Shown here piece after piece: positions 34,614 through 44,900 of a DNA stretch of 64,000 nucleotides. A program made the position numbers and the translations under genes. The stretch's first letter is position 1, and every line of letters begins with the position of its first letter. The notes beneath the pieces were generated by a model that made no database searches, was not told where the DNA came from, and worked only from the letters and a program-made list of their open reading frames with translations. This DNA comes from Streptomyces violaceusniger Tu 4113. GTDB taxonomy: Bacteria > Actinomycetota > Actinomycetes > Streptomycetales > Streptomycetaceae. The stretch is taken from NCBI RefSeq assembly GCF_000147815.2, contig NC_015957.1:9610001-9674000 (forward strand), in the 5' to 3' direction.

Positions 34614-35059
34614 CGCGAACCATCCTTAAAGGCTCGGACCTGGTGCTCAGCGCCGAACGCGCCCAGGGAGCGCCGGACGGGATCTATCTCGCCGAATGCA
34701 TGACGTGCCCCGCCACGTCGGGGCGGGTGGACAGCGATCCCGGTCCCGTCGCGCGCTGGTCCATCCTCCACACCCAGCAACACGGGCTGAATCATGGGCA
34801 GTTCCTCGTGACCGTTGAGCGTCACTGGCGCGTAGACCCCATACGGTCCCAGGACGGACACGGCACGGCTGTGTCGTCCCCGGCCCACAGCACCAGCCAG
34901 GCGCCCGCCACGCACCGCGCCCCCGGATGCTGGGGCGCCTGCTGGCGGCGCATCGTGGCGTGGCTGGGGCGATTCGCCGGGCCGCTGGTCCTGACCACGT
35001 TCATCGTGGCCGCCGGACTCGGCGGCTACCTCATCGGGACCGGCCAGGACACCGGCTGA
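34610..35059 (+). CDS. DUF7848-like protein with C-terminal membrane helix
   Basis: GTG 34610 overlaps the previous stop (GTGA) and has GGGAG seven bases upstream. The 149-residue protein repeats the pattern of its neighbour in residues 1-75 (LVLSAERAQGAPDGIYLAECMTCPATSGRV, WSILHTQQHGLNHGQFLVTVERHWRV), then a polar linker and a membrane helix at about 122-143 (PLVLTTFIVAAGLGGYLIG). It is thus a membrane-tethered paralogue of the soluble DUF7848-like protein before it, and the last of the five-gene operon. Confidence 0.75.
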   Translation: MTRTILKGSDLVLSAERAQGAPDGIYLAECMTCPATSGRVDSDPGPVARWSILHTQQHGLNHGQFLVTVERHWRVDPIRSQDGHGTAVSSPAHSTSQAPATHRAPGCWGACWRRIVAWLGRFAGPLVLTTFIVAAGLGGYLIGTGQDTG

Positions 35060-35401
35060 CCCGCTGATGACGCCCGCGCGACCGGCGACGCTTCCCCGTA
35101 GCCTCCAGCCGCGCGGGAACGGTGACGCTCCCGACCGGACAGGCCCCGACCCCGATGGGCAGACGTGCCCACGCCGAGCGGACGCGCTTGAGGCTCCCGC
35201 CCCGGTCCGCCCCTTCACTGGAGTGCCGCGCACCACGCGGTGAGAGAGCGTCACCGATCAGCCCCGTACCCGACCGGTCACGACCGGGGGCGGGGCACGT
35301 CCATGCCCGCTGACCTGCCGCTATGCGTAACTCCGAAGGTCCTCGGTAAGCGGTGACATGCGCCGCCGCCCGGGGCCCTCGGGGCGCTCCGGGGGCTCGG
35401 T
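35060..35401. other. Intergenic region, no gene recognised
   Basis: The 342 bp between the small-gene operon and the convergent GT39-like gene holds no frame with a ribosome site and plausible protein. A weak hairpin (GACCGGTCACGACCGG) near 35271-35287 might end the operon. This is probably the right edge of the lower-GC cassette. Confidence 0.45.
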
Positions 35402-37555
35402 TCAGCGCGCGGGCCCCGCCCGCACATAGTGCTCCAGCCGGATGCCGGGCAGGCACAGCGAGTACGCCAGTTGGAAGCGCCCGGTCAGCACAGTCGCCTT
35501 CGCCCGGCGTGTCTCCGGCTCATCGGCCGCGATCAGCCATGCCGACCGCGCCCCGCCGAGCCGCCGCAGCAGCTCGGCGGGGCCGACGTCGACTCCGTAG
35601 AGCGTGCCGGAGGCGGGGCCGGGGGTTCCCAGCGCGATGTCGCGCAGCCCGGCGAGGGGGCGTGGATAGGCGATCGCGATCCGCCGTTCCTTTGGCGGGT
35701 CGTACAGCACCGGCTCGCCCGGCCGGGTGAGCCTGCCCACCGCGGCGGCCAGCGCCGCCAGGTCGTCCTGACGGCTCAACGGCTCCCGCTCCCGCTGGTG
35801 CAGCGGGAGCTGCCAGACGAAGACGCCGACGACCGCGAGGACCCCGGCCGCCGTGACCACGGCGCGGCGCCTGCCCACCATCGCCCTGGCCAGCCGAACG
35901 GCCACCGCCCGGGCCAACCGGCCCGCCACCGACCCAGGCAGCCCGTCCGCCATCGCCCCGGCTGACCGGTCCACGCCCACCCCGGCCCGCCGAGCGGCCA
36001 CCATCCGCGCCAACCGGCCCACCCTCACCCCCACCAGCCGGTCCACCCCCGACGCCGCCAGCAGGGGGATGCCCGCGAGGGCGAAGAGGAGGTAGCGCTC
36101 GTGGAAGCAGGGGCGGTGGAGGGCTAGCGCGAAGAGGAGGACGGGCGGGACGCAGAAGAGGGGCAGGGCCACCGCGGTCAGCGACCGCCACCGGGGGCGG
36201 ACCAGGGCGATCGTGATCAGCAGGAGGTTGAGGGCCAGGACGAGCGCGCTGGGGCCCGCGAACTCCTCGACCACCGCCCCCAGCCGACCCGGCGTCGGAT
36301 GGCGGATCCAGGCGATCTGCGCGCTCTGCCGCCGCGCCAGCGCCGCCAGCGGCACCACCGCGGCCACCGCCCCGGCCGCCGCGCTCCCCCAGCCCCACCA
36401 CACGCGGCGCGGGGCGCGCGAGAGAAGCAGTGTCAGGGCGTGCGCGGCGAGCATGAGCACAGCGAAGACGTGCAGCAGCGCGGTCACGGCCACCACACCC
36501 CCGTACGCCGCCCACCGCCACCCCGCTCCAGGGGACGCCCGCTCCGGGCCCGGTGCCGAGGCGACCAGCGCGACACGAGGTACGCCGCCACGGACCAGTA
36601 CGGCCGAACGGACCCGTGAACCCGGCGCCGCCGCGCCCGCCTCCCCGACCGCTCGGGCGGGGGCAGCCGAGCGGTCAGGCCCGGCCGCGTCCTCGGTCGT
36701 TCGGGCAGCCCCGCCCGAGCAGTGGGGCGCTCCGGCAGGCCCGGCCGCTCGGGACACCGCCCCGGGCCCGGACGTGGGCGCCTGACCCGGCGCGGGCCGG
36801 TCTGCCGGGGTGGTCCCCGGGCCCGACGCCGCCTCGCCCGCAGGCCCAGCCGCTCGGGTAGCCCCGCCCGCGGGCCCGGGTGCTCCGGCAGGCCCCGCCG
36901 CGGGCCAGCCCGCCCGGGCGGCCCCCCGACCTGGCGCGGACCGGCTCGCGCCCCGACCCGGCGCGGACCGGCCCGCCGTGGCGCCCCCCGTGGTGGCCCC
37001 CGTCGGGCCCCCCGGTGTCGCCCCCGTCGCGGCCCCCCGGGCGCCCCCCGTCGCCGCCCCCACCGCGAGTCCGGCCGCGCCCACCAGCAGGTACGTCGCC
37101 CACGCCGCGCCCGCCGCGACCAGTGCGTAGGAGCGGCCCTCCTGCGCGTAGTGGGTGACCACGGGTGTGGCCGCGTAGAGCAGTCCGGCCCACAGGCCCA
37201 CTCGGGGGCGGGCCAGGCGGCAGCCGAGGGCGGCCACGAGGGCGGTGGCGGCCACGGCGGCCAGGACCGAGGGCAGCCGCATGGTCACCTCGGAGGGGTG
37301 CAGCGCCAGCAGCGGGTGCATCAGGAGGTAGTAGAGCCCGTGGACGGCGTCCACGGTGCCCAGTGCGTCGCGGATCTGAGGGAGGGTCCGCCGTGCCATC
37401 TGGTACGTCGCGGACTCATCGCGCCACATCGTGCCCCGGTCCAGGCCCCACAGCCCCAGCCCGAGCATGACGGCCATCGGGAGCACGATCGCCGTCGGCG
37501 CGGAGATCCCCTCGCGCTTCCGCACCCTTACCCTCGCCCTCGTTCTCACCCTCAT
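35402..37555 (-). CDS. GT39-like membrane glycosyltransferase with low-complexity insert
   Basis: A 717-residue polytopic protein. The N-terminal part has the dolichol/polyprenol-phosphate-mannose transferase pattern: first helix IVLPMAVMLGLGLWGL, then RGTMWRDESATYQMA (acidic pair in the first outer loop), LPSVLAAVAATALVAALGCRLA and TPVVTHYAQEGRSYAL. Between about 165 and 335 lies a Gly/Ala/Pro/Thr-rich collagen-like segment before the helices resume (VVAVTALLHVFAVLMLAAHALTLLL). The last 130 residues are extracytoplasmic. It would transfer a lipid-linked sugar outside the membrane, fitting the surface-polymer locus. ATG 37555 is tentative; GTG starts a few codons in are possible. The insert is much longer than in normal members. 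Confidence 0.82.
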   Translation of the reverse strand: MRVRTRARVRVRKREGISAPTAIVLPMAVMLGLGLWGLDRGTMWRDESATYQMARRTLPQIRDALGTVDAVHGLYYLLMHPLLALHPSEVTMRLPSVLAAVAATALVAALGCRLARPRVGLWAGLLYAATPVVTHYAQEGRSYALVAAGAAWATYLLVGAAGLAVGAATGGARGAATGATPGGPTGATTGGATAGRSAPGRGASRSAPGRGAARAGWPAAGPAGAPGPAGGATRAAGPAGEAASGPGTTPADRPAPGQAPTSGPGAVSRAAGPAGAPHCSGGAARTTEDAAGPDRSAAPARAVGEAGAAAPGSRVRSAVLVRGGVPRVALVASAPGPERASPGAGWRWAAYGGVVAVTALLHVFAVLMLAAHALTLLLSRAPRRVWWGWGSAAAGAVAAVVPLAALARRQSAQIAWIRHPTPGRLGAVVEEFAGPSALVLALNLLLITIALVRPRWRSLTAVALPLFCVPPVLLFALALHRPCFHERYLLFALAGIPLLAASGVDRLVGVRVGRLARMVAARRAGVGVDRSAGAMADGLPGSVAGRLARAVAVRLARAMVGRRRAVVTAAGVLAVVGVFVWQLPLHQREREPLSRQDDLAALAAAVGRLTRPGEPVLYDPPKERRIAIAYPRPLAGLRDIALGTPGPASGTLYGVDVGPAELLRRLGGARSAWLIAADEPETRRAKATVLTGRFQLAYSLCLPGIRLEHYVRAGPAR

Positions 37556-37645
37556 CCACCCCGCATGACAACAAAAGGCATAAATACGACTATTCGCCTA
37601 CAGTGTGCAGTCAGGACGACACATCCGCCGCGAAGGGCACGCGTC

Positions 37646-39712
37646 ATGAACCGCCTCGGTATCGAAAACCCCCGCGGTCTCGTGGCCTTCGCCGCGCTGA
37701 CCGGGTGTCTGGTGACCCTGGCGGCGGCGGCGCTCACCGGGGCCGAAGGCGTCTTCGCCGCGGCGGGGCTGGCGGGCTGCGGCTGTGAGCTGCTGCTGCA
37801 TCGCAGCGAACCGGGGCTGATGGCCCGTCTGGGGCGGCTGCACATGGGCGCCACGTCCCGCTTCGAGATCCGCTGCGTCCTGCTGCTCCTGCTGCTCGGC
37901 CGACTCCATGTCACCGGCCCCATCGGGCTGGCGGCGGCCATGACGCTGGTGCTGTGTCTGCTGGCCGGGCAGGCCCTGCACGCCGCGCTCATCACGCTGA
38001 TCCGGCGGCGCCGCGCCCTCGCGGTCGCGGCCCGCAACATCGATCTGCGCCGGCTGGACATCAGCGACCGGCCGCCCCGCAGGCTCACCGAATGGCCCGG
38101 TCAACGGATGCTGGTCTACGAGCTGTCGGCCCTGCTCGGGCTGACCGCGTCGCTGATGACCGGCGACGCCCGCTGGGTGGTGGCGGCGCTCACCCTGGCC
38201 GCCGGAGCCTGCCTGATCACGGTCGTGGCGCTCGTTCCGTACCTGGTCCGGGCCATCCGCCGGCTGCCCGGCGCCGCCCAGGTGCTGGCCGAGGTCGACG
38301 CCTGGCTGATCCATCGCCGCCCCCGTACGGTGCTGTACTTCTCCGGTCCGCGCGACCGCGCCGACCAGCTCACCCGATGGCTGGGGCCGGTGGCCGCGCT
38401 GCCCACCCCGTCCCTGGTCATCGTGCGCGAACGGGAGCTGCTGGAGGCCCTGGAGCCGACCCCGCTGCCGGTGCTGTGCGTGCCGAGCGCCGCGCATCTG
38501 TCGCAGTTGGATCTGGGCGGGGTGCGGGTCGCGCTCTACCCCGCCAACACCGGCCGGAACATCCACCTCCTGCGCATCCCCACCATGCAGCACGTCTTCC
38601 TGGCCCCCGGCGGCGACGGCGACGAGGCCACCGCCGTCGATCCGTACAGCAAGGTCTACGACCAGGTGTGGGTCGCGGGCGAGGCGGGGCGCAGGCGCCA
38701 TGTCCAGGCCGCGGTCGGCGTCGAGGACGCCGACATCGTGGAGATCGGCCGCCCCCAGCTCGACGGACTGCGCGTGGACCGAACCGGCCACCCCGCCGCA
38801 CCCCTGCCCACCGTGCTGTACGCGCCCACCCGGGACGGCGCGGCGGGCGAGCCGGGCACTGCGGGCGAGCCGGGCGCGGCAGGCGAGTCGATCGTACGAG
38901 CCCTGCTGGACAGCGAACGGCCCCTCCGGGTGCTCTACCGGCCGCATCCCCCCACCGGCCACCGCTCCCCCGAGGCCCGCGCCGCCCACCGCCGCATCGT
39001 CGCCCTGATCCACGCCGCGAACGAGCGGCGCACCGCGGACGCCCTCGGCGAGGCGCCCGAGGACGCCGAGGCGCAGCGCACCGAGGACGCCCGCCGCCGC
39101 GCCGAACTGACCAAGCGCATCGCCGCGCTGGACGCGCGGCTGCGCCGGGCGGACGCCGACGAGGCCATGCTGACGCGGGACCGTGCCGCACCCGATCCGG
39201 CCCTGCTCACCGAGGCCGAGGGGCTGCGCCGGCAGTGGCACCAGGCCCACTGGGCGGCCTCACCGCCCTGGCTCCACCAGGTGATCGAGGGGGACCTGCC
39301 CACCCTCCACTCCTGCTTCGACCAGGCCGATCTGCTGATCGGCGATCTCTCCGACATGGTCGGCGACTTCCTCGCCACCCTCAAGCCGTACGCGCTCACC
39401 GTTCCGACGGGGCTCGGCGAGGAGGAATTCCGGCGGCAGAACGTCGTGGCCCGGGCGGCCTATCTGCTCGGTCCCGGGGCATCAGCCATGCAGGACCTCC
39501 TGCGCCCGCTCTTCGACCCGTGCCTCGACGAGCTGCGCACCGCCCGCCACGAGGTGAAGGAGTTTCTGCTCGGCCCCACCACCCCACCCTCCATCCAGCG
39601 CTTCACCGACGCCGTCGACGCGCTCGCCGAGAAGGGCGAGACGGTCGTCCGGCTGCGTGACCTCCACACGGCCCCGACCCCCGGCGCCGGACGCTGGTCC
39701 GCCATCCGATAA
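37646..39712 (+). CDS. Membrane protein with CDP-glycerol phosphotransferase-like domain
   Basis: A 688-residue protein. Residues 1-200 contain four to six membrane segments (GLVAFAALTGCLVTLAAAALTG, FAAAGLAGCGCELLL, CVLLLLLLGRL and later). The C-terminal 480 residues follow the TagF-like layout: PVLCVPSAAHLSQLDLGGVRVALYPANTGRNIHLLRIPTMQHVFLAPGGDGDEATAVDPYSKVYDQVWVAGEAGRRR, then VLYAPTRDG and LHSCFDQADLLIGDLSDMVGDFLA, the polyphosphate-transferase end motif. A charged coiled coil (EAPEDAEAQRTEDARRRAELTKR) interrupts at about 450-520. ATG 37646 follows CGAAGGG. This protein is an integral-membrane member of the same polymer pathway, in which the normal TagF serine/aspartate motif DYSS is replaced by DLSD. 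Confidence 0.83.
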   Translation: MNRLGIENPRGLVAFAALTGCLVTLAAAALTGAEGVFAAAGLAGCGCELLLHRSEPGLMARLGRLHMGATSRFEIRCVLLLLLLGRLHVTGPIGLAAAMTLVLCLLAGQALHAALITLIRRRRALAVAARNIDLRRLDISDRPPRRLTEWPGQRMLVYELSALLGLTASLMTGDARWVVAALTLAAGACLITVVALVPYLVRAIRRLPGAAQVLAEVDAWLIHRRPRTVLYFSGPRDRADQLTRWLGPVAALPTPSLVIVRERELLEALEPTPLPVLCVPSAAHLSQLDLGGVRVALYPANTGRNIHLLRIPTMQHVFLAPGGDGDEATAVDPYSKVYDQVWVAGEAGRRRHVQAAVGVEDADIVEIGRPQLDGLRVDRTGHPAAPLPTVLYAPTRDGAAGEPGTAGEPGAAGESIVRALLDSERPLRVLYRPHPPTGHRSPEARAAHRRIVALIHAANERRTADALGEAPEDAEAQRTEDARRRAELTKRIAALDARLRRADADEAMLTRDRAAPDPALLTEAEGLRRQWHQAHWAASPPWLHQVIEGDLPTLHSCFDQADLLIGDLSDMVGDFLATLKPYALTVPTGLGEEEFRRQNVVARAAYLLGPGASAMQDLLRPLFDPCLDELRTARHEVKEFLLGPTTPPSIQRFTDAVDALAEKGETVVRLRDLHTAPTPGAGRWSAIR

Positions 39713-39748
39713 CAAGGCATCCCACAGGTCCGTCATCCGACAGCACCC

Positions 39749-39828
39749 CACATGTACCTCACCGCACGTGTACGTCACCGCACGTGTACCCCACCCCACA
39801 TGTACGTCGCACCACATGTACGTCACCC
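39749..39828. repeat. Five tandem 16-bp repeats with GTAC core
   Basis: Five contiguous 16-bp units begin at 39749, 39765, 39781, 39797 and 39813. Each begins CACATGTAC or CACGTGTAC. The array is in the 242-bp gap between two glycosyltransferase-type genes. Exact periodicity, with variation inside units, suggests protein-binding iterons more than slippage. Confidence 0.85.
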
Positions 39829-39954
39829 GGTAGCAGCACATCCCACACCCGGACCTCACCCCAGGCCCTCACCATGAGCTTCCACCCCAGGCCCCGCCCC
39901 CAGGAGCCCCCCGCACACGCCTCCTGAGCCCCCCGCACCCCCTCCGGAGCCAGC

Positions 39955-41952
39955 ATGCCGCGCAATCACCGCCCCGGTCCGCCTCCCCGTGTCAGCGTGA
40001 TCGTCCCCGCCCGTGACGCCATGCCCGGGATCACCCGGGCCGTCACCTCCGCCATGGAGCAGACCCTCGGGCTCAGCCGACTCGACATCATCGCCGTCGA
40101 CGACGGATCGGCCGACGGCACCGCGGAGGAGCTGGACCGGCTCGCCGCCAACTGCCCCTCGCTCCATGTCGTCCGCAACCCCCACCCCTGCCGCGGCGGC
40201 GCCGGCGGCCCCCGCAACACCGGACTGGCCCGCGCCCGCGGCGACTTCGTCTTCTTCCTGGACGCCGACGCCCGGCTGGCACCCGACGCGCTGCGCCGCA
40301 TGGTCGCGATGGCCGACCAGAACGGCACCGACGTGGTCCTGGGCAAGATGGTCTCCCCCGACGGACGCGGCGTCCCCAAGGCGGTCTTCCGCCACAACCA
40401 ACTGCGCACCGACGCCCACAGCTCCCACGCCTACGCCACCCTGGAGCCCTGCAAGCTCTTCCGCCGCTCCCTGATCGAACGGCTCCGGCTGCGCTTCCCC
40501 GCCCACCTCCACCACGGCGAGGGCAAGCCCTTCACCGCGGCCGCCTATCTCAACGCCTCCGGGATCTCCGTCGTCGCCGACTACGACTGCTACCACCTGG
40601 GCCCGGGCCGTACCGCCGCCGGTCTCGCCGACCGCGTCGACGCCATGCGGCCGCTGTTCGAGACCGCCGCCCGGCACACCCGGCCCGGCACCCCCCGCGA
40701 CACCGTCATGCTCCACCACATCCGGCGGGAGCTGTGCCCGGCGTTGCGCGCCCTGCCGCGCGAGGACGAGACCGAGGCCCGCGAGCGGTTCCTGCCCGAA
40801 CTGCGCCGATGGGCGCAGGCCCACTGCTCCGACACGCTCTTCCCCACCCTCACCGCCCCCGAGCGGCTGATGGTCCATCTGCTGCGCACCGGCCGCTTCG
40901 AGGATCTGCTGTCCGTCGTGCGCAACACCAAACGCGACGCCCGGTGCGGCCATCTCGTCGAGAAGGGCAGCGTCTACTGGCTCCATCCGTTCTTCCGCGA
41001 CCCCGACGCCGAGATCCCCGACGCCTGCTTCGACGTCACCGACCGGCTGCCGGTCCGCCACCACCTCGCGGGCGCCGCCTGGCACGGCCGCAGCACCCTG
41101 CGGGTGCGCGGCCGGGCGGCCATCGACGGGCTGGAGACCGACCCCGAGGAGGACCGCGCCGAGCTGGTGCTGCGCCGCCGCGAGGCATGTGACGAGGTGC
41201 GGATCCCGGCGGTGGCCACGGCGGAGGACGACCCCGCGGAGTTCGCGGCCGATGTGAACATCGCCGCCGCCGACGGCGGCGCACCGCTGCGCCCCGGCGT
41301 CTGGGACGTCTTCCTCGACGTCCGCGCCCAGGGCATCAGCCGCACCGTACGGTTCGGCAACCGCCATGACGACACCCTCGACATCGGCACCGCGCGCCGG
41401 GTGGTGGCCGCCGGGCCCGGGCTGCGCGCCCGGGTCACGCCGTACTTCACCAGCCCGTACCGCAATCTCTCCCTCGACATCGGCCCGGCCCCGCGCGGCG
41501 CGCCCTGCGAGGTGACCGAGGCCGTATGGCATCCGTCGGACAAGGGCACCCTGGTCGTCGCCGGACGGCTGCTGCCGCCCGGCACCCCGGCGCGCGGGCG
41601 GCTGCTGCGGCTGCGCGCCGAGCACGCCGACGGACGGGTCTTCGACCATCCGGTGCGGTTCGCCGCGGGGCATCCGGCGGGCGCCTTCACCGCCCGGCTG
41701 CCGGTGCGGGACCTGGGCCGCGGCCGGTGGACGGTGACGCTTGCCGTCATCGGCCCGGGCGACCAGGCCCCGGGGCACCCCGCGCCCGCCGCGCCCGTGC
41801 CGCCGCCCGCCCGGCTGCCCGGCGCCCGCTGGGTGCGCCGCGGCCGTCCGTACTACGCCAAGCCGCTGATGGGGCGCGGCGAGGTGACGCTGGAGCTGCG
41901 GGTGGCGCCGGTCCGGCTGCTCGCCGCCGTACGCAACCGGCTGCGGCGGTGA
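39955..41952 (+). CDS. Family 2 glycosyltransferase with long C-terminal region
   Basis: A 665-residue enzyme. The GT-A domain has VSVIVPARDAMPGITRAV, IIAVDDGSADGT and FFLDADARL (DAD at the metal site). After the catalytic part (to about 300) comes a characteristic region: HPFFRDPDAEIPDACFDVTDRLPVRHHL, then beta-rich modules (WDVFLDVRAQGISRTVRFGNR). The same arrangement forms the second half of the large minus-strand frame downstream, so the two are paralogues. ATG 39955 has GGAG six bases upstream. It probably acts on wall polymer or its glycan decoration. It is convergent with the large frame; the gap is 46 bp. Confidence 0.88.
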   Translation: MPRNHRPGPPPRVSVIVPARDAMPGITRAVTSAMEQTLGLSRLDIIAVDDGSADGTAEELDRLAANCPSLHVVRNPHPCRGGAGGPRNTGLARARGDFVFFLDADARLAPDALRRMVAMADQNGTDVVLGKMVSPDGRGVPKAVFRHNQLRTDAHSSHAYATLEPCKLFRRSLIERLRLRFPAHLHHGEGKPFTAAAYLNASGISVVADYDCYHLGPGRTAAGLADRVDAMRPLFETAARHTRPGTPRDTVMLHHIRRELCPALRALPREDETEARERFLPELRRWAQAHCSDTLFPTLTAPERLMVHLLRTGRFEDLLSVVRNTKRDARCGHLVEKGSVYWLHPFFRDPDAEIPDACFDVTDRLPVRHHLAGAAWHGRSTLRVRGRAAIDGLETDPEEDRAELVLRRREACDEVRIPAVATAEDDPAEFAADVNIAAADGGAPLRPGVWDVFLDVRAQGISRTVRFGNRHDDTLDIGTARRVVAAGPGLRARVTPYFTSPYRNLSLDIGPAPRGAPCEVTEAVWHPSDKGTLVVAGRLLPPGTPARGRLLRLRAEHADGRVFDHPVRFAAGHPAGAFTARLPVRDLGRGRWTVTLAVIGPGDQAPGHPAPAAPVPPPARLPGARWVRRGRPYYAKPLMGRGEVTLELRVAPVRLLAAVRNRLRR

Positions 41953-41998
41953 CGCACCATGAACTCCCGGCTGCGGTGGTGACGAACCATGACGACGC

Positions 41999-44900
41999 TC
42001 ACCCCCGCAGCCGCCGCCGCACCCCCGTGGCGACCTTGATCGGAGCCACCTCCAGGCCGAGGGCCCGGGCCGGGCCCAGAGCCACCGGCTTGGCGTAGTA
42101 CGGACGGCAGCCGAAGCGCAGCCAGCGAGTCGCGTCCAGCCGGTCGAAGTACGGCACGACCGCGGAGCGGCGCGGCGCGTCCTCCCCGGGGCCGTCCATG
42201 ATCAGCGTCAGCGTCCAGCGGCCCGTGCCCAGCCTGCCGACCGGCAGCCGCGCGGTGAAGACGGACGTGGACCCGCCGGGCTCACAGCGCACCGGTACCT
42301 CGTGCACCGTGCCCGTACCCCCCTCGGCGCGCAGCAGCAGCGTCGCGCCGTCCCGCGCGGCCTCCTCGGTCAGCCGTCCGCCGACCAGCAGGGTGCTCCG
42401 GGTGCGCCAGAGGGTCCGGAGCACCTGGCAGGGCGGGTCGAGGGGATGGGCGATCTCGCCGACGTCGAGCGAGAGATTGCCGTACGGGGTGTAGTACGGC
42501 ACCACCACCTCCGTCCCCTGGGACGAGGTGACGCGGCGCCGGGAGGGATGGGTGACCTCACCGCCCTCGCGGCGGTTGCCGAACCGCACGGTACGGCTGA
42601 CGCCCTGGGCGCGGACGTCCAGGTAGATGTTCCACAGGCCCCGTTCCAGCGGGGCCCCGCCGTCGGCGGTGGCCGGGTCGATCTCGGCGGTGAAGCCCGC
42701 CATCTCGTACCGCCTCCCCTCCCCGGGCAGCGGGTTGGCGGACAGGCACGGCGTGGTGGGCACCCGCACCTCGGGGCGGTCGGCCCGGTACTTGCGCAGC
42801 ACGATCTCGGTGGCCGGGTCCAGGGCGTCGACGTCCTCGATATAGGCGTGGCCGGCCAGCCGCAGCGCCCCGCCGTGCCAGCTCGCCGCCTCCAGGTGGT
42901 GCTGGACCGGCAGCCGGTCGGTGACGTCGAAGCAGACGTCGGGGACGGCGGCGGCATGGTCCCGGAAGAACGGATGGAGCCAGTAGACCCGGCCCTTGTC
43001 GACGAGATGGCCGCGCCGCCCGTCCCGCCCCGCGTTCCGGGCCACGGTCAGCACCTCGTCGAAGCGGTCGGCGCGCAGCAGCTGGATCAGCAGCCGGTCG
43101 GGGGCGTCGAGCCGCTGGAAGAGGGCGTCGCTCACCCACGTCCTCGCCCAGTGCCGGAACTCCGGGAGGAACCGCTCCCGCGCGTCCTGTTCGCTCTCGC
43201 GGGGCAGCAGGGCGCGCAGCGGACCGCACAGCTCCCACTCCACATGGCGGCGCATGATCTGGTCCCGGCGCGGGCCCGGTTCCAGATAGCGGGCCACGGT
43301 CTCGAAGCACAGCCGGGTGCCGTCCATGCGGTGGGCGAGATCGGCGGCGGTGAGGGTGAGGTTGTTGCGGTTCTCGCGGTAGCGGACGTAGTAGCAGTCG
43401 TAGTCGGCCACCACCGAGATGCCGGAGGCGTTGAGGTAGGCGGCGGCGGTGAACGGCTTGTCCTCGCAGTTGCGGTAGGGCGGGAAGCGCAGGTGCAGCC
43501 GCTCGATGAGGGAGCGGCGGAACAGCTTCCACGGGCCCAGGGTCAGATAGGCGTGGGAGGAGAAGACGTCGGTACGGGGCTGATTGTGCTGGAAGACGGC
43601 CCGGGGCACGGCCCGCCCCCCCACGGAGGCGATCTTGCCCAGCACGATGTCGGTGCCGTGGGCGTCGGCCATGGCGACCATGCGGCGCAGCGCGTCCGGC
43701 CCCAGATAGTCGTCGGAGTCGAGGAAGAAGACGAAGTCGCCCCGGGCGTGGTCCAGTCCGGTGTTGCGGGGTATGCCCGCACAGCCGGAGTTCTCCTGGT
43801 GGATGACGCGCAGCGCGGAGCAGATGCGGGCCAGCCGCTCCAGCTCCTCGCCGGTGCCGTCGGTCGAACCGTCGTCCACCGCGATGATCTCGACCCGGTC
43901 CGGGCCCAGGGTCTGGTCCATCGCGGAGGTGACGGCGCGGGTCAGCTCCGGCAGGGCGTTGTAGGCGGGGATGATCACACTGACACGAGGTCGGGATACA
44001 GCGGGCATGACGGCCTCCTGACTCCGGGCTCTCGACGGGTCGGGGGACGGGGTCGGGGTCGGGGTCGGGGGACGGGGTCGGGGTCGGGGGTCTGGGGCGG
44101 GGTCGGGGTCGGGGGTCGTGGGGGCGGGGGACGGGGTCACGTCGGCGGTGAGGACGCCGCCGCGCGGCCCCGCCGGGGCGCTGTCGCCGCCGGCCGGCAG
44201 GGGCCGCGTCCGCGGCGCGGGCGCGATGGGGAGTGCCGTGTCGTCCTGGCCCAGCATCAGGGTCCGTACGACCCGTTCGGCCGCGTGGCCGTCGTCGAAC
44301 CGGCAGAAGCGGGCCCGGAAGGCGGTGCGCAGCGCGGTCGCGTCCGCATCGCACCAGCGGCCCTCGCGGAAGACCTCGGCCAGTTCCCGTTCGGTGCGGG
44401 CGACGGCTCCCGGGGTCTCGCCGGGGGATTCCGAGAGGAGGTCGAAGTAGACCCCGCGGGAGGACCGGTAGATGTCCCAGTCGTCGGCGTAGATCACGAT
44501 GGGGCGGTCCAGCAGGGCGTAGTCGAACATCATCGACGAGTAGTCGGTGATCAGCGCGTCGGCCGCCAGGCACAACTGCTCGGCCGACGGGTGGTCGGAG
44601 ACGTCGATCACCAGCCCGGCCTCCTGGAGCCGGGACAGTTGGTGCTGCGGCCGGTAGGAGTAGTGGGCCCGCACCAGCAGCGTGGTCTGCGGGCCGAGTT
44701 CGCGGCTGAGCCGCTCCAGGTCCAGCCGGGGGGTGAACCCCTTCTGGTAGTCGCGGAGGGTGGGCGCGTAGAGGAGGGCGGTGTTCCCGGCCGGGATGCC
44801 CAGCTCCCCGCGGATCCGCCGGATGTCGTCCTCGGACGCGGCGAAGAAGACGTCGTTGCGCGGATATCCGTATTCCAGCAGCCGGTACGCGGCGGGGTAG

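Noticed and set aside
39749..39828. Replication origin iterons or attachment site
   Set aside because: No rep, integrase or AT-rich region nearby; called only as a tandem repeat.
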